Source of the DNA: Oopsacas minuta
Lineage: Eukaryota > Porifera > Hexactinellida > Lyssacinosida > Leucopsacidae
Direction of reading: 5' to 3'
DNA length: 64,000 nucleotides
Assembly: GCA_024704765.1 (NCBI GenBank)
Contig: JAKMXF010000003.1
Span: forward strand, 62,001-126,000
In this document: positions 9,451 through 19,908 of the stretch, piece after piece
How positions within the stretch are numbered: the stretch's first letter is position 1
Layout: each line of letters opens with the position of its first letter
Position numbers and translations under genes: made by a program
Notes under the pieces: generated by a model
Seen by the model: the letters and a program-made list of their open reading frames with translations, nothing else
Databases searched by the model: none
Told to the model about the DNA's origin: nothing

Positions 9451-9627
9451 TTGTTGTAGCAAAATATGAACACTCAAATTAGGTGTGAATTAGCTCATTC
9501 GAATATTATTCAATTCACCTCTCGGTCTAACTAATCACATCAAAAGTATTTTCTATTTTGTCGATTTTTTCTGATATTTTGAATTTGGTTAATTCTAATA
9601 ATTTTGTTAGCTTTATTTGAATCAAAN
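9451..9627. repeat. duplicated DGCR6-like promoter fragment, truncated, at A
   Basis: The block AGGTGTGAATTAGCTCATTC ... CACCTCTCGGTCTAAC ... GTTAGCTTTATTTGAATCAAA is shared with 21783-21946, 27212-27317 and 30064-30219. In those three places it leads straight into an ATG exon. Here homology stops one base before the ATG, at an ambiguous base (n, 9627), so this is a possible assembly junction. Confidence 0.7.
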
Positions 9628-9641
9628 GAGTAATCTTGTCT

Positions 9642-10320
9642 GTCCATATGAATTCTTCCTAGCTTAGATCCGTGTATATTGTAACTCACATTCTTTAAAT
9701 GCCTTATCTGCCCAACTGTTGCTACCTTGATAGATTTCCTGAACAGTTTATCATCTGGTGGGTGCAGAATACAATCACAAACGCAGAAATGAGAATGAAT
9801 CTTTGGGATGTAACAGTGATGTTATATACATTGTATAAGAGGTGTGTCATTGTAATGATTGGTTTGTGTGGATATTTGATTTATAGTGATATTTATATGT
9901 GTATTATTTGATTTGTGCTTAGACTATATTTCATATGAATTAAGGTTAGCATCCAAAATTTATCATATATGGACAATCTAGAATTATAATTCCCTTGTAA
10001 AAGTACAATCGAAAGTATTTATACTACAAATAATTTGTATTTATGTTTAGTGGAATGTATATGTATCTACTTGCGGAATTGGCTTTCGATCCGAATTATT
10101 TAGAATAATTCAGTTGATGTCAGCACATGATTGTTCCACCCCGGACCCGTTATAGTAGACCATAACAAATCACTTTACCATTCTAAGCGTTCGCATGCGT
10201 TTACATAATCAGAGGTATTATAAAATTAATGTAATAACCCACTGTACAAATGGTCTCTCTAATTACTAGTGCCACTTTGAACAATGTAATTACTATTTTC
10301 GTTTCACAAACTGTACTCAT
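9642..10320. other. intergenic, no gene seen
   Basis: AT-rich sequence without credible reading frames or conserved motifs. Up to the MITE at 10321 I see nothing to annotate. Confidence 0.5.
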
Positions 10321-10504
10321 CAGGGTTTCATCCAGCTTTTCTGAACCATACGCCTAAAATGTTCGCATTCATATTTACGTGCGTCTCGAGTATACATTTA
10401 GTATTACGGTATGGGGTCTTCCGCGAATTTTGACACGCCTAGATCTATTTTTGCTGATATTTATGCGCCTGTAGGCGCGTGGCATACGCCTGGATGATAC
10501 CCTG
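10321..10504. mobile_element. 184-bp hAT-type MITE with 8-bp target duplication
   Basis: The element starts CAGGGTTTCATCCAG and ends CTGGATGATACCCTG, inverted repeats with one mismatch. It is flanked on both sides by the direct repeat GTACTCAT (10313-10320 and 10505-10512). An 8-bp target duplication with CAGGG termini is typical of hAT elements. It has no coding capacity. Confidence 0.85.
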
Positions 10505-10512
10505 GTACTCAT

Positions 10513-11115
10513 CATATTCTAATGTGGCCTATCATACAAAATTAAAAAAATTCTTTAATATAGAACCAAGAGTTATGATAATACTGATTATCTTACAACA
10601 ATAGCGAAATCAACAAATGTATAATTTCAAGCTTCCCTTTTACATCACTCTTCGTAACATCCATTGGCCAAAGTAGAAATATGCTGTATTATACATAATT
10701 ATATATAAGAAACTGTTGAATAGAACTTGAGTTTTATAAATATTGCAAAATGAATAGTTTCTAACCTTTAGTATAGTTATTCCATTAAATCCGAGGCAAT
10801 TATACACAATTAATAGTAAATACCTCACAATACTTCCTGGCTAATTCAGTAATATGCGGACATAGCACATCATCCAAGCCATTAGGGCATCTCCCTATTG
10901 GAGCCTCACTTGTAGTAAAATTTGGTACGCTAATGCAAATCAATAAGGGTGGATTGCGTTAAAATATGTATTATACTATAATACCATTAACAAGAATAAA
11001 ATATAATTTATGGAGCTGTTTCGTCTTGGAAAATCTCAAAATAAAAGCAATGAATAAATGTTAGCAAACATAACAGTCCTTCCTGTTTCTATACCATTAT
11101 CGATAATGATGAATA
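10513..11115. other. intergenic, no gene seen
   Basis: AT-rich DNA downstream of the RBR gene. It would contain that gene's 3' UTR. No other feature is supported. Confidence 0.45.
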
Positions 11116-11952
11116 TCATACATTGGCTTGTATTGGTGCTGGTACACAGGTTATCGTAGCATTTGGGTTCCAGGTAGTACTCTTGCAAATCAGACTGCCT
11201 CTTGTAGTCGGAGTTAAGCAAATAAAAGAAAATTTACTCTTGCAATAATCGCATGTCATCTCATTGCAACCACCATTATGTTCAAGTATAGTTGTGCAGT
11301 CAGGACAGGCTCTTATTCTAGGAACTTTGGCTGTTTTGCCTTTTTTATCTTTGAAATTAATCATTGGTGCAGACTTTAACTGTATGATCTTTTCTTTCTT
11401 GCAGTTTGAATTCCCACAGTTTTTGCCTTCAGTTGGGGAACTTTTCCATTCTCCAAGACAATACCAACAGAAGAGATAGGGTTTACTCATATTCTTTGTA
11501 CAGACAAGACAATTAACCTGAGGGCTGTCTTCGTTTTTACGCTGACAATAGCTTTTACAACGAATACACTGTTGTATATCTTGGCTGGCGCAGAAGTTAA
11601 CTGACAACGCTGCATTTAGAAATTGCTTCTCTTCATCATTAGGCAGTCCGAGTATTATGATGTCATCAATATCAACCATTTTTGTGCAGCTAGCACAACT
11701 AATTTCGTGTTTGAGTGTTTTTATTTGCTGCCAAGTATTGTCGAGTATATCAACTGGACACACGTAATGTCCACACTTCAGCTTGAGCCCTCCTTCATCT
11801 GAACATATACAGCATTCTCCATTAGGATGAGGGAATTTTACAGTTCTTTCATAATTCCTCTTCCCGATAAAGTAGTCTGCACCTACTCTAACCTGACTGA
11901 CTTCAATACCACGATTGTCAAATGCGGATTTAGAAGCAGCTAAACTTGACAT
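11116..11952 (-). CDS. RING-IBR-RING (RBR) E3 ubiquitin ligase-like protein
   Basis: 278 aa, single exon. RING1 is at ~47-90 (ECCICSDEG, KLKCGHYVCPVD, SCASC). Cys-rich IBR-like pairs follow at ~121-184 (CIRCKSYC, CLVC, YLFCWYCLGEWK). RING2 is at ~216-245 (ACPDCTTI, EHNGGCNEMTCDYC). Cys229 in NGGC occupies the place of the catalytic cysteine that takes ubiquitin as a thioester in parkin/HHARI-type ligases. The layout and the C-terminal CVPAPIQ resemble small metazoan RBR proteins named after a Dictyostelium locus. Whether it ligates ubiquitin is inferred. It sits in the NHL array, opposite in strand to its neighbours. Confidence 0.8.
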   Translation of the reverse strand: MSSLAASKSAFDNRGIEVSQVRVGADYFIGKRNYERTVKFPHPNGECCICSDEGGLKLKCGHYVCPVDILDNTWQQIKTLKHEISCASCTKMVDIDDIIILGLPNDEEKQFLNAALSVNFCASQDIQQCIRCKSYCQRKNEDSPQVNCLVCTKNMSKPYLFCWYCLGEWKSSPTEGKNCGNSNCKKEKIIQLKSAPMINFKDKKGKTAKVPRIRACPDCTTILEHNGGCNEMTCDYCKSKFSFICLTPTTRGSLICKSTTWNPNATITCVPAPIQANV

Positions 11953-13388
11953 TACTGTTGCTAACTTGCTATACTATACAGGTAGTAGAAATCTACTCTA
12001 AAATATTCTCTTTATGTATACGACTATAGACTAGATGAATGTATGCATGTAGGGTTCCGTGGGAATGATAATTTGATTCCCATCTAATGCACACAGCATT
12101 TTCATAGAGATAGGATCCTCACCCCTGCATTTCCTATAAGAAATCTGATAGGAAAATACTAAGTATTTCCCTACCCATTCCATACTTGCCAAACTGAGTG
12201 AAAGAAAAGGTGGGGACGGAAAGTATGAATTTAGCGGATATCGCGGGACGCAGCATATTTGCATTAGGCGGGACTACAAAACATTGGGGCAATTATGGTT
12301 TTCGGCAAGTTTGGGTAGGACATTAGCTTTAACACATGTCTTAAAGGCTGGAGAGTTGGCAAGATACGATTCACACGGTAACCCTGAATATACGAAGTCA
12401 TTGACAACTTCAAGGATCAGTGAGTTTATCCTTACGAGTAACTTAAGTACAAAGCTTATTTTGCAGAATGCTACTTGGCTTCGCAGCTTGTGGTACAGAT
12501 GACAATAGAGTATTCGGTCAAAGCGTATATAGAAAGTAGAAAGTGTTTATGCATCTTTTGAAATATGGCTCAAAGATATTTTAGTAACACTGAAGCTTAC
12601 TCATAATCTGCCCAGACAAGAGTATTCAGGCATATCAAGAATTTCCATACAAATATTTATAATAATATGTATTGCAGATGTTACCTATGACTTATACAAT
12701 GTCAGTCAAACAAGGGAACAATGATATTATATCTTACATAGGATATACATATACACTAAATCTCATATTATTATTATTATTATTATTATTTTTTATTATT
12801 ATTGTTATTATTGTTATTATTGTTATTATTATTATTATTATTATTATATGTAATTACTCATTCTTCCCTTGTAAAAGTGTAAACATATATTAAACTGTCT
12901 CAATAAACTTCAAAATTATTCTAAACTAATGGTAAGTGTGATAAATCTAGTTTTTATTATCGAATATTCACAAAAATCAATCTCTATCATAATCCCTTCT
13001 TTAATTAACTAACCAATCCCTGGTCCAAATATTTTTAAGCGTGTCATTGCCTTAGTGTATAGAATGTCAAGGATAAGACTAAACAGACAAAAAGGTTTGA
13101 AAATCTACAAACATATTTGTTTACAATTCTTTACTTGTTATTATTTATAATCACCTCTCTATAAAGTTACAGAATATTTCAGTTATAACAAACATTCGTA
13201 TTACGATATAGAGGAAGAGTTATTAGAGAAGAGATTACCTCAACCTAATCCATACTGATTATACAGCATTCCAATGTCAATATGTGTTGTCATGATACTT
13301 GTCATGATTGTTTACTTGTTTACATATACTGTAGACTTTGTTTAGCCCAAAATTAATTTACCAACAAACTTATAAAATTCTTCCGAAT
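11953..13388. other. intergenic with low-complexity DNA
   Basis: Contains the RBR promoter side, an (ATT)n tract at 12763-12847 and no convincing gene. Reading frames near 12031-12502 have no recognisable similarity and lack codon structure. Confidence 0.45.
12763..12847. repeat. (ATT)n/(GTTATT)n microsatellite
   Basis: Near-perfect ATT trinucleotide run with a central GTTATT variant. Confidence 0.9.
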
Positions 13389-13650
13389 TAGCTAATTATA
13401 GATTACACAAATAGCAACTAATTCTATACAAGGAATGTGGCTAGTTATAACTGGAACTAATTTACATATTGAACGCTATCTGACCTAACACATCCGTAAT
13501 TCTGTGAGACAATAGTCTCGTGGTAGAGTTAAAGGAAATGTGATTAGTTGTAACTTTCTATTTCATCACTTAACACCTGAATAATGAATGTATGAATTTG
13601 TATAAATACAATCTGTAAATGAGAATAATCATAAACACAACAACAAACAA

Positions 13651-14818
13651 ATGGCCACCAAATACTCAGATGAAATTCCTATTAACCATTTCGAACTAAC
13701 GGAACAGAAGATCCATTCCACCTTCGAGAAGGTTATTAGGATTGTGACAGAGAGGCGGGATCAGCTGCTTGTCCAGCTGTTCGATATGAAGCAGGACTAT
13801 CTAAGAAAGGAGAATACAAGAAAGAAACAATTCGCAGACCTGGAGAAGATGATCAGACAATTAATGGAAACTAGCATTCAACAGAATGAAGTAGTAAAGT
13901 TCCAAGAAGATCAAATAAAGAATTGGGGAAAAGAAACAAAAGAAATACGAAATAGAAACACCTATCCCAATCCCTTCCTTCAATAGTGAGGGTCTAGACT
14001 CTCTCCTAGAACAGCTGGAGAAGTTGGGGTCTATTCAGGATATAGCTGTACTATACAGAAACAAGATTGAGCCAATCAGAAGGATAGGAAAACCTGGAAG
14101 AGAGAAAGGAGAGCTGAATTACCCTGATGGACTAACTCTAGATGGAGATAAGATCTATATAGCAGATACAGGCAATAATAGAATACAGATCTTCTCTACA
14201 GAAGGTAAGTTCATTCAAGAATTTGGTAAAGGGGAGCTAAGTAATCCATCCAGTATAGCATTATATAAGGAATGGGTGTTTATAAGTGATAGGGGACTTA
14301 AAGCTATATTCAAATTCTCTAAAATAAATTACAAATTAATTAAGAGTGTTAAGGGAGTTGTTAGTTACCCTTGTGGTCTAACAACTGACACAAATGGAGA
14401 AGTGTTAGTTGCAGATTGTAATAATAATAGAATTGCAGTATTCAGCTCTGATTTAGAATATATTAGAGAAATAGGAAAAGACAAACTTATAAATCCGTGT
14501 GACGTCAAAATAAATAATAATAATATATTTGTAGCAGACAATAATGAGATTAATAATATACACATATTCTCTAAATCAGGTGATTTATTGAAAAGTTTCA
14601 TAAAATTAGAAAATGGAAGAGTATATATTTTTCTGTGTTTAGATTTGTGTAATAATATTATTATTAGCGATTATTGGGGAAATTCAATTAATATATTTAC
14701 TGAAGATGGACAGCTGATACACAAAATTACATGTAATGATCCTATAGGAATTATTGTTAATAATAACTTTGATATTATTTGTGCTAGTTTTAGTGATAAT
14801 GTAATAAATATATATTAA
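13651..14818 (+). pseudogene. coiled-coil + NHL-propeller gene, copy B (frameshifted)
   Basis: Same family as copy A. The first 111 codons are open and end at a stop at 13984. The rest of the propeller stays open in the next frame through 14818. Against copy C, B has one extra base within AATTGGGGAAAAG near 13925-13935, in the coiled coil, after which the frame is lost. The promoter is intact. The propeller half has no further damage and keeps its own variable residues (NYPDG, ADTGNNR, KPCDV-type sites), so the lesion is young or is an assembly error. Its 3' flank carries copied exons of the MAP3K gene. Confidence 0.85.
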
Positions 14819-15192
14819 TTATATTATTATTGTTATTATTGTTATTTGTTTGTAATTAAATTCCCATATTTTACTATTTTTATTAATAATTTCCTTTCCA
14901 AAGTAAATATAATTTTTCAAAAATAGAATTAAATCATTAAATTATAAATATTACGCACAAAGTTCTAACTAATCAACTTCTAACTCGATTCCAACTCTGG
15001 GCTCGGATATCTCCGGTGGACTCCCTGTTGTCCTCCGATGGGCCACTAGGTGTGAGGGATTATTGCATTTTTCTTTAATAGTAGTATATTATTAATAATC
15101 TGAGATAAAAATAGAATCCAGTTCAAGTTATAAGCGAATAACAAAGAGCACACACATTAGAAGATATATTGTTAAAATAATATACACAGGTG

Positions 15193-15259
15193 TTAAAAAG
15201 ATTCTCTTAAGAATTGGGTCAGTAGGAGCTGTTTAGCACTAGGACGATTGGATGGATCT
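15193..15259 (-). pseudogene. copied last exon of the MAP3K gene
   Basis: 67-bp duplicate of the terminal MAP3K exon at 33786-33852. It still encodes the [13 protein letters not shown] end and stop codon, with one synonymous change. It lies next to the copied penultimate exon but without the rest of the kinase. Confidence 0.85.
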
Positions 15260-15511
15260 CTAAAAGAAATATTAATAGTTATACAGATGTACAAACAAAT
15301 TCAGAGTGTTATTTATGATATTGCTTATAGCTTAGAAAGGTGTTCCCAGACTAATCACATTCCACATACACACAAAATTCAAGTTTCTAGCCCTTATCAT
15401 TCCCCAAATAACATTCTCCCCTTAAAATGTATTCATGAACAATATTTTTTGTCCCGCGGGGGGTTCACAATAGGTGAGTGACCATTACTGTAGCCAAATT
15501 ATCAAACTAAC

Positions 15512-15634
15512 TGTTGCAGACATCTGTTAATAAATGCCTTCACTCCATCTGATAATGTATCAGGAAGTTCTGGTAGATCATATCCCATTCCTATCCTGAA
15601 TAGAGCTGCTTCTTGTGAGATATCTTTAAAGGCC
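15512..15634 (-). pseudogene. copied penultimate exon of the MAP3K gene
   Basis: 123-bp duplicate of the exon at 34098-34220 (kinase subdomains [23 protein letters not shown]). Both splice sites are kept. The duplicated block breaks off at about 15681, upstream of this exon, so no complete kinase can be made. Confidence 0.85.
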
Positions 15635-15681
15635 CTACAAACACTCTTGAAGCTAAAATATGTGATGGAGGGAAGGGAGGT

Positions 15682-16005
15682 CTTCTAGAAACTCCTCATA
15701 GCTAATTTTGCTATTTGTTGGGACTTCTTCATCTGAACAAAATTCTACATTTTGGAGATCATCGAAACAATCTTTTCAGTGTCAAAATCCTTAGATTTTA
15801 GTTTCGCTTTCCCGAAAGTGAATATATTCGTGGTTGCTTCAAATTGTTTCTTGGGAATATTATTATTCGGGAAATTTGATTTTCGTTTAACTCCTTTTCG
15901 TTTTTCCTTTTCTTCTCTCTCAAATTCTTCTACCACATTTTTCACTTCATCAGGATCATACGTACAGTGCGTTCGGAAATTATTGGCAGTAAATACTATT
16001 TTCAT
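15682..16005 (-). pseudogene. fragment of an unrecognised gene with a frameshift
   Basis: Minus-strand frame from an ATG at 16005: 86 codons, lysine-rich centre (EFEREEKEKRKGVKRK), then TFGKAKLKSKDFDTEKIVS. At about 15768 the coding-looking sequence continues in another frame (DDLQNVEFCSDEEVP, then SYEEFLEDL) up to the duplication breakpoint at 15681. The composition looks like real protein. I do not recognise the family, and it appears broken on both sides. Confidence 0.35.
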
Positions 16006-16228
16006 TATCCTTTACAAATATTCTAAAACACCTTATTCACGACGTCTAAGTTATAGCAACATATAATATACTCGAAATATAATGTATAGATCCACTGACA
16101 TTCTAATTTTCTGCCTTATCTATCCCAAATGATCTTTGACATTAAATATGTGCTTATTAGTTTTGTTCACACATTTTAGACCCATATTTTCCGACTTTCA
16201 CTAACAATATTTTTCCACAATTTTGGTA

Positions 16229-16440
16229 TGAAGGCTCAGGAAAAGAATAGAATCAGAATAAAGGAACTCTTTGATGCTGGGATAACAAAAGCGACTGAAA
16301 TATCAAGACGACTAGCTATACCAGAGCGGACAGTTATCGTGTTTTGAAGTCTATTTCTGACAAAAAGAGCTTGACTCATAAGAAAGGAGCAGGTCGACCT
16401 CAAATATTGCACAAGTCTGATAGGAATAGGATTATGGCAT
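16229..16440 (+). pseudogene. transposase N-terminal HTH fragment (Tc1/mariner type)
   Basis: The frame MKAQEKNRIRIKELFDAG..., EISRRLAIPERTV and, after a small frameshift near 16337, KKSLTHKKGAGRPQ is a paired HTH start of a Tc1/mariner-class transposase. The GRPQ/GRPR hinge motif is visible. It stops at the junction with the duplicated NHL 5' flank, with no catalytic domain. Dead fragment. Confidence 0.6.
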
Positions 16441-16632
16441 TAGTATTTTTGAATATTTGTTTATTTGTTTGTATGTTTATATATTCGTGTTTGTAAATAT
16501 TTATTTATTTGTGTTTGTTTGTATATATTTATTCAATTTCTACTCATTCAAATAGGAAATCTGTGATTAATATTATTCTGCCCAATTATTGGTGGCTCAA
16601 CCACTTTGAATGGTTAAATCTTGGAGACTTTA

Positions 16633-17942
16633 CAGGGTGTCTAATAAGTTCTGTTATATATCAATTCCCCAATAATTTCAAATTTATCCATTGTAAAGCC
16701 ATGAAACTTTCTATTTTCTTAGGACTTATGTTCCTAATTACAAATTACAAATTTCATTCAATATAGCCTCCCTTTTTATGAATTACGGAAGTTAGTCTGC
16801 TCCGAAACTGATGGACAGCTTTTCGCAGCTCCTCCTGTGGGATTTTCTGCCATTCACTCAACAAACTAACTTTGAGGGACTCCAAACTCTTGTGAGATTT
16901 CGCACAGGCCCTGCTCTCCAAGTTTGCCCAAACAGAATAGTCGAGTGGGTTTAAATCTGGGCTTGATGGTGGCCATTCATCCTTACTTATGAAATCGATA
17001 TTTTGCTCACGGAACCAACTCTGGGATACTTTTGAAGCATGTGCAGGCGCAGAGTCTTGTTGGTAAGTCCAAGGATGGTTTTGAAAGAGCTTCTCACCCG
17101 CAGACGCAATTTCAGGCTCCAAAACCAGTTCTCTGTACGTCTGGGAGTCTATTTTCACTCCTTGGGGGACAAAAATCAGGTTTGTCCGTGAGTCTGCCGA
17201 CACTCCCGCCCATACCATCAGAGAAAGAGGCTTCTGGACTCTATCAATGTACTTGATGCTATCTGGGATATCCTGACTTCGAGAAGCAAGTATACGGTCG
17301 TTTTGACGATTGCTTGCCTCCTCAACGGTGAACAGCTTCTCATCTGAGAAGAGAATCTGATCTTCAGTCCCAGGAGCGAATCGGGCTTTTAGTTGTATGC
17401 ATCTTTCGAGTCGCTTACGACGTATGGAGTCGTTAAGATGGTGTACGTTTTCCGCTTATAGGACTTCATTCCTAGGTCCTCTACAACCAATTTCCGCATC
17501 GTTTCGTGATTGACACAGAATTCACGAGACATTTTTCGCATTGAACGCCGGGGATTTCTTAGGATTCGACATCTAACACTATTCTTCAGGGCTGGTGTGC
17601 GGGCGGATCTTGGACGACCAATTCGTTTCCTGTCGGACACGCTGCCAGTCTCTATTTATCGTTTTATTGTGCGATAGATCAACATGGGATTCACTTTATC
17701 ATTTTCTAGCCTTTTTAGAATTTCACTATTGCTAAACCCAGATTCGTGAAAAGTGACAATTTTTGAACGAATTTCTTCTAACATGATTTCTGGGAAATCA
17801 TCAACTTGAATGATATATTCTTGGTATAATTTGAAAGAGCGCCAAAAATGCTACAAGAAATTCTAGAAGATTACTTCATAAGTATATTAATAGCTACTGT
17901 CTAAGGCGCGAAAATGTATAACACAACTTATTAGACACCCTG
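16633..17942 (-). mobile_element. DD37D (maT-like) mariner transposon, inactive
   Basis: A 1310-bp element with inverted ends CAGGGTGTCTAATAAGT / ACTTATTAGACACCCTG, flanked by TA on both sides. The same site without the insertion exists in the A (about 7330) and E (about 27972) flanks, so the boundaries are certain. It interrupts the type I 5' flank of NHL gene C. Terminal inverted repeats and the TA duplication place it in the IS630-Tc1-mariner superfamily. Confidence 0.93.
16754..17640 (-). pseudogene. transposase of the DD37D mariner, broken by frameshifts
   Basis: The N-terminal part (17389-17640) has a GRPRSART hinge and a second HTH. The catalytic part (16754-17218) has VWAGVSAD, QQDSAPAH and WPPSSPDLNPLDYSVW. 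Exactly 37 residues separate the second and third Asp, which defines the DD37D (maT) group. The two parts are in different frames and the expected first-Asp segment (FSDEKLF) lies in a third reading between them. An in-frame stop also lies upstream near 17660, so this copy cannot make active protein. Confidence 0.85.
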
Positions 17943-18375
17943 TAATTCTGTTTTTTATACTCAAAATTGGAAAAATGAAATTCAGAGTAACTTCTTCCCA
18001 AAAAATTGTGTCTCAGAACGAATTATCACACCTTGAATACAAAATATCAAATATGGCAAATGAATAATTTCCATAAGAATAGTTAAGATATTCTAATTAT
18101 AGATTACACAAATTGGAACTAATAGCTAATACAGCATAGCAACTAATTCTATACAAGGAATGTGGCTAGTTATAACTGGAACTAATTTACATATTGAAAG
18201 CTATCTGACCTAACACATCCGTAATTCTGTGAGACAATAGTCTCGTGGTAGAGTTTAAGGAAATGTGATTAGTTGTAACTTTCTATTTCACCACTTAACA
18301 CCTGAATAATGAATGTATGAATTTGTATAAATACAGTCTGTAAATGAGAATAATCATAAACAGAACAACAAACAA

Positions 18376-19542
18376 ATGGCCACCCAATACTCAGAAGAAA
18401 TTCCTACCAACCATTTCGAACTAACGGAACAGCTGATCCATTCCACCTTCGAGAAGATTATTCGGATTGCGACAGAGAGGCGAGATCAGCTGCTTGTCCA
18501 GCTGTTCGATATGAAGCAGGACTATCTAAGAAAGGAGAATACAAGAAAGAAACAAGTAGCAGAACTGGAGAAGCTAATCCAACAAGTCATGGAAACTAGC
18601 ATTCAGCAAAATCCAATCCTCAAAGTCCAAGAGAGGCAACTAAACAACTTGGAAGAAGAAAAGATGAAATACAGTGAGCAAACCCCTATCCCCATCCCTT
18701 CCTTCAATAGTGAGGGTGTAGACTCTCTCCTAGAACAGCTGGAGAAGTTGGGGTCTATTCAGGCTATAGCTGGACAACAAGTCTACAGAAACAAGACTGA
18801 GCCAATCAGAAGGATAGGAAAACCTGGAAGAGAGAAAGGAGAGCTGTATGGCCCTCAAGGACTAGCTCTAGATGGAGATAAGATCTATATAGCAGATACA
18901 GACAATAGAATACAGATCTTCTCTACAGAAGGTAAGTTCATTCATGAATTTGGTAAAGGGGAGCTAAGTAATCCATACGGTATAGCATTATATAAGGAAT
19001 GGGTGTTTATAAGTGATTGGAGATTTAATTTTATATTTAAATTCTCTAAAACAAATTACAAATTAATTAAAAGTGTTAAGAGAGTTGTTATTTCCCCTCT
19101 TGGTCTAACAACTGACACAAATGGAGAAGTGTTAGTTGCAGATTATAATAATAATAGAATTGCAGTATTCAGCTCTGATTTAGAATATATTAGAGAAATA
19201 GGAAAAGACAAACTTATATATCCGCGTGACGTCAAAATAAATAATAATAATATATTTGTAGCAGACAATAATGAGATTAATAATATACACATATTCTCTA
19301 AATCAGGTGATTTATTGAAAAGTTTCATAAAATTAGAAAATAGAGCATTTATTTTTCTGTGTTTTGATTTGTGTAATAATATTATTATTAGCGATAATTG
19401 GGGAAATTCAATTAATATATTTACTGAAGATGGACAGCTGATACACAAAATTAAATGTAATTATCCTTCAGGAATTATTGTTAATAATAACTTTGATATT
19501 ATTTGTGCTAGTCTGAGTGATAAAGTAATAAATATATATTAA
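18376..19542 (+). CDS. coiled-coil + NHL-propeller protein, copy C
   Basis: 388 aa, intronless, same architecture as copy A. Its coiled coil differs from A (residues ~68-100 resemble B: METSIQQN and a PIPIPSF linker), while the propeller backbone is nearly identical. This suggests mosaic exchange between copies. Blade-specific residues differ (YGPQG, ADTDNR, SDWRFNF, IYPRD, DNWGN). The first blade turn is one codon shorter than in A. The promoter is type I, but its distal part carries the mariner insertion, 430 bp or more from the TATA box, so expression may persist. Confidence 0.88.
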   Translation: MATQYSEEIPTNHFELTEQLIHSTFEKIIRIATERRDQLLVQLFDMKQDYLRKENTRKKQVAELEKLIQQVMETSIQQNPILKVQERQLNNLEEEKMKYSEQTPIPIPSFNSEGVDSLLEQLEKLGSIQAIAGQQVYRNKTEPIRRIGKPGREKGELYGPQGLALDGDKIYIADTDNRIQIFSTEGKFIHEFGKGELSNPYGIALYKEWVFISDWRFNFIFKFSKTNYKLIKSVKRVVISPLGLTTDTNGEVLVADYNNNRIAVFSSDLEYIREIGKDKLIYPRDVKINNNNIFVADNNEINNIHIFSKSGDLLKSFIKLENRAFIFLCFDLCNNIIISDNWGNSINIFTEDGQLIHKIKCNYPSGIIVNNNFDIICASLSDKVINIY

Positions 19543-19908
19543 TTATATTATTGTTATTATTGTTATTATTATTGTTATTTGTTTGTAATTAAATTCCCAT
19601 ATTTTACTATTTTTATTAATAATTTCCTTTCCAGTGTAAATATAATTTTTCAAAAATAGAATTAAATCATTGAATTATAAAAATTACGCACAAAGTTCTA
19701 ACTAATCAACTTCTAACTCGATTCCAACTCCGGGCTCGGATATCTCCAGTGGACTCCCTGCTGTCCTCCGATGGGCCACTAGGTGTGAGGGATTATTCCA
19801 TTTTTCTTTAATAGTAGTATATTATTAATAATCCGAGATAAAAATAGAATCCAGTTCAAGTTATAAGCGAATAACAAAGAGCACACACATTAGAAGATAT
19901 ACTGTTAG
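19543..19908. repeat. 3' flank of C (shared with B and F)
   Basis: ATTATTGTTATT repeats, then ACTCCGGGCTCGGATATCTCC, GATGGGCCACTAGGTGTGAGG and AATAGTAGTATATTATTAAT. Homology with B and F ends at about 19908, where the type II 5' flank of D begins. That is a clear recombination joint. Confidence 0.8.

Larger units (their letters stand above)
8928..9460. repeat. 3' flank shared by NHL genes A and E
   Basis: After the stop codon, A and E (29579-30060) share almost the same sequence, including CACACGTGTACCCC, ATGTGTATCCTCCCATATTTGA and a minus-strand proline-rich exon. E carries small internal differences: it lacks a GGATGCC-type stretch and has an extra 12 bases in the Pro-rich codons. This shows one segmental copying event covering gene and both flanks. 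Confidence 0.8.
14819..15681. repeat. 3' flank of B, duplicated from the F locus
   Basis: From the stop codon onward the sequence follows the 3' flank of F (33408-34287) almost base for base, and ends abruptly inside a MAP3K intron. It contains copies of the last two MAP3K exons. The first ~360 bp also follow copy C (19543-19908). Confidence 0.85.

Noticed and set aside
12031-12502. Two short frames (minus 12031-12264, plus 12284-12502)
   Set aside because: No similarity, no splice context, no second copy.
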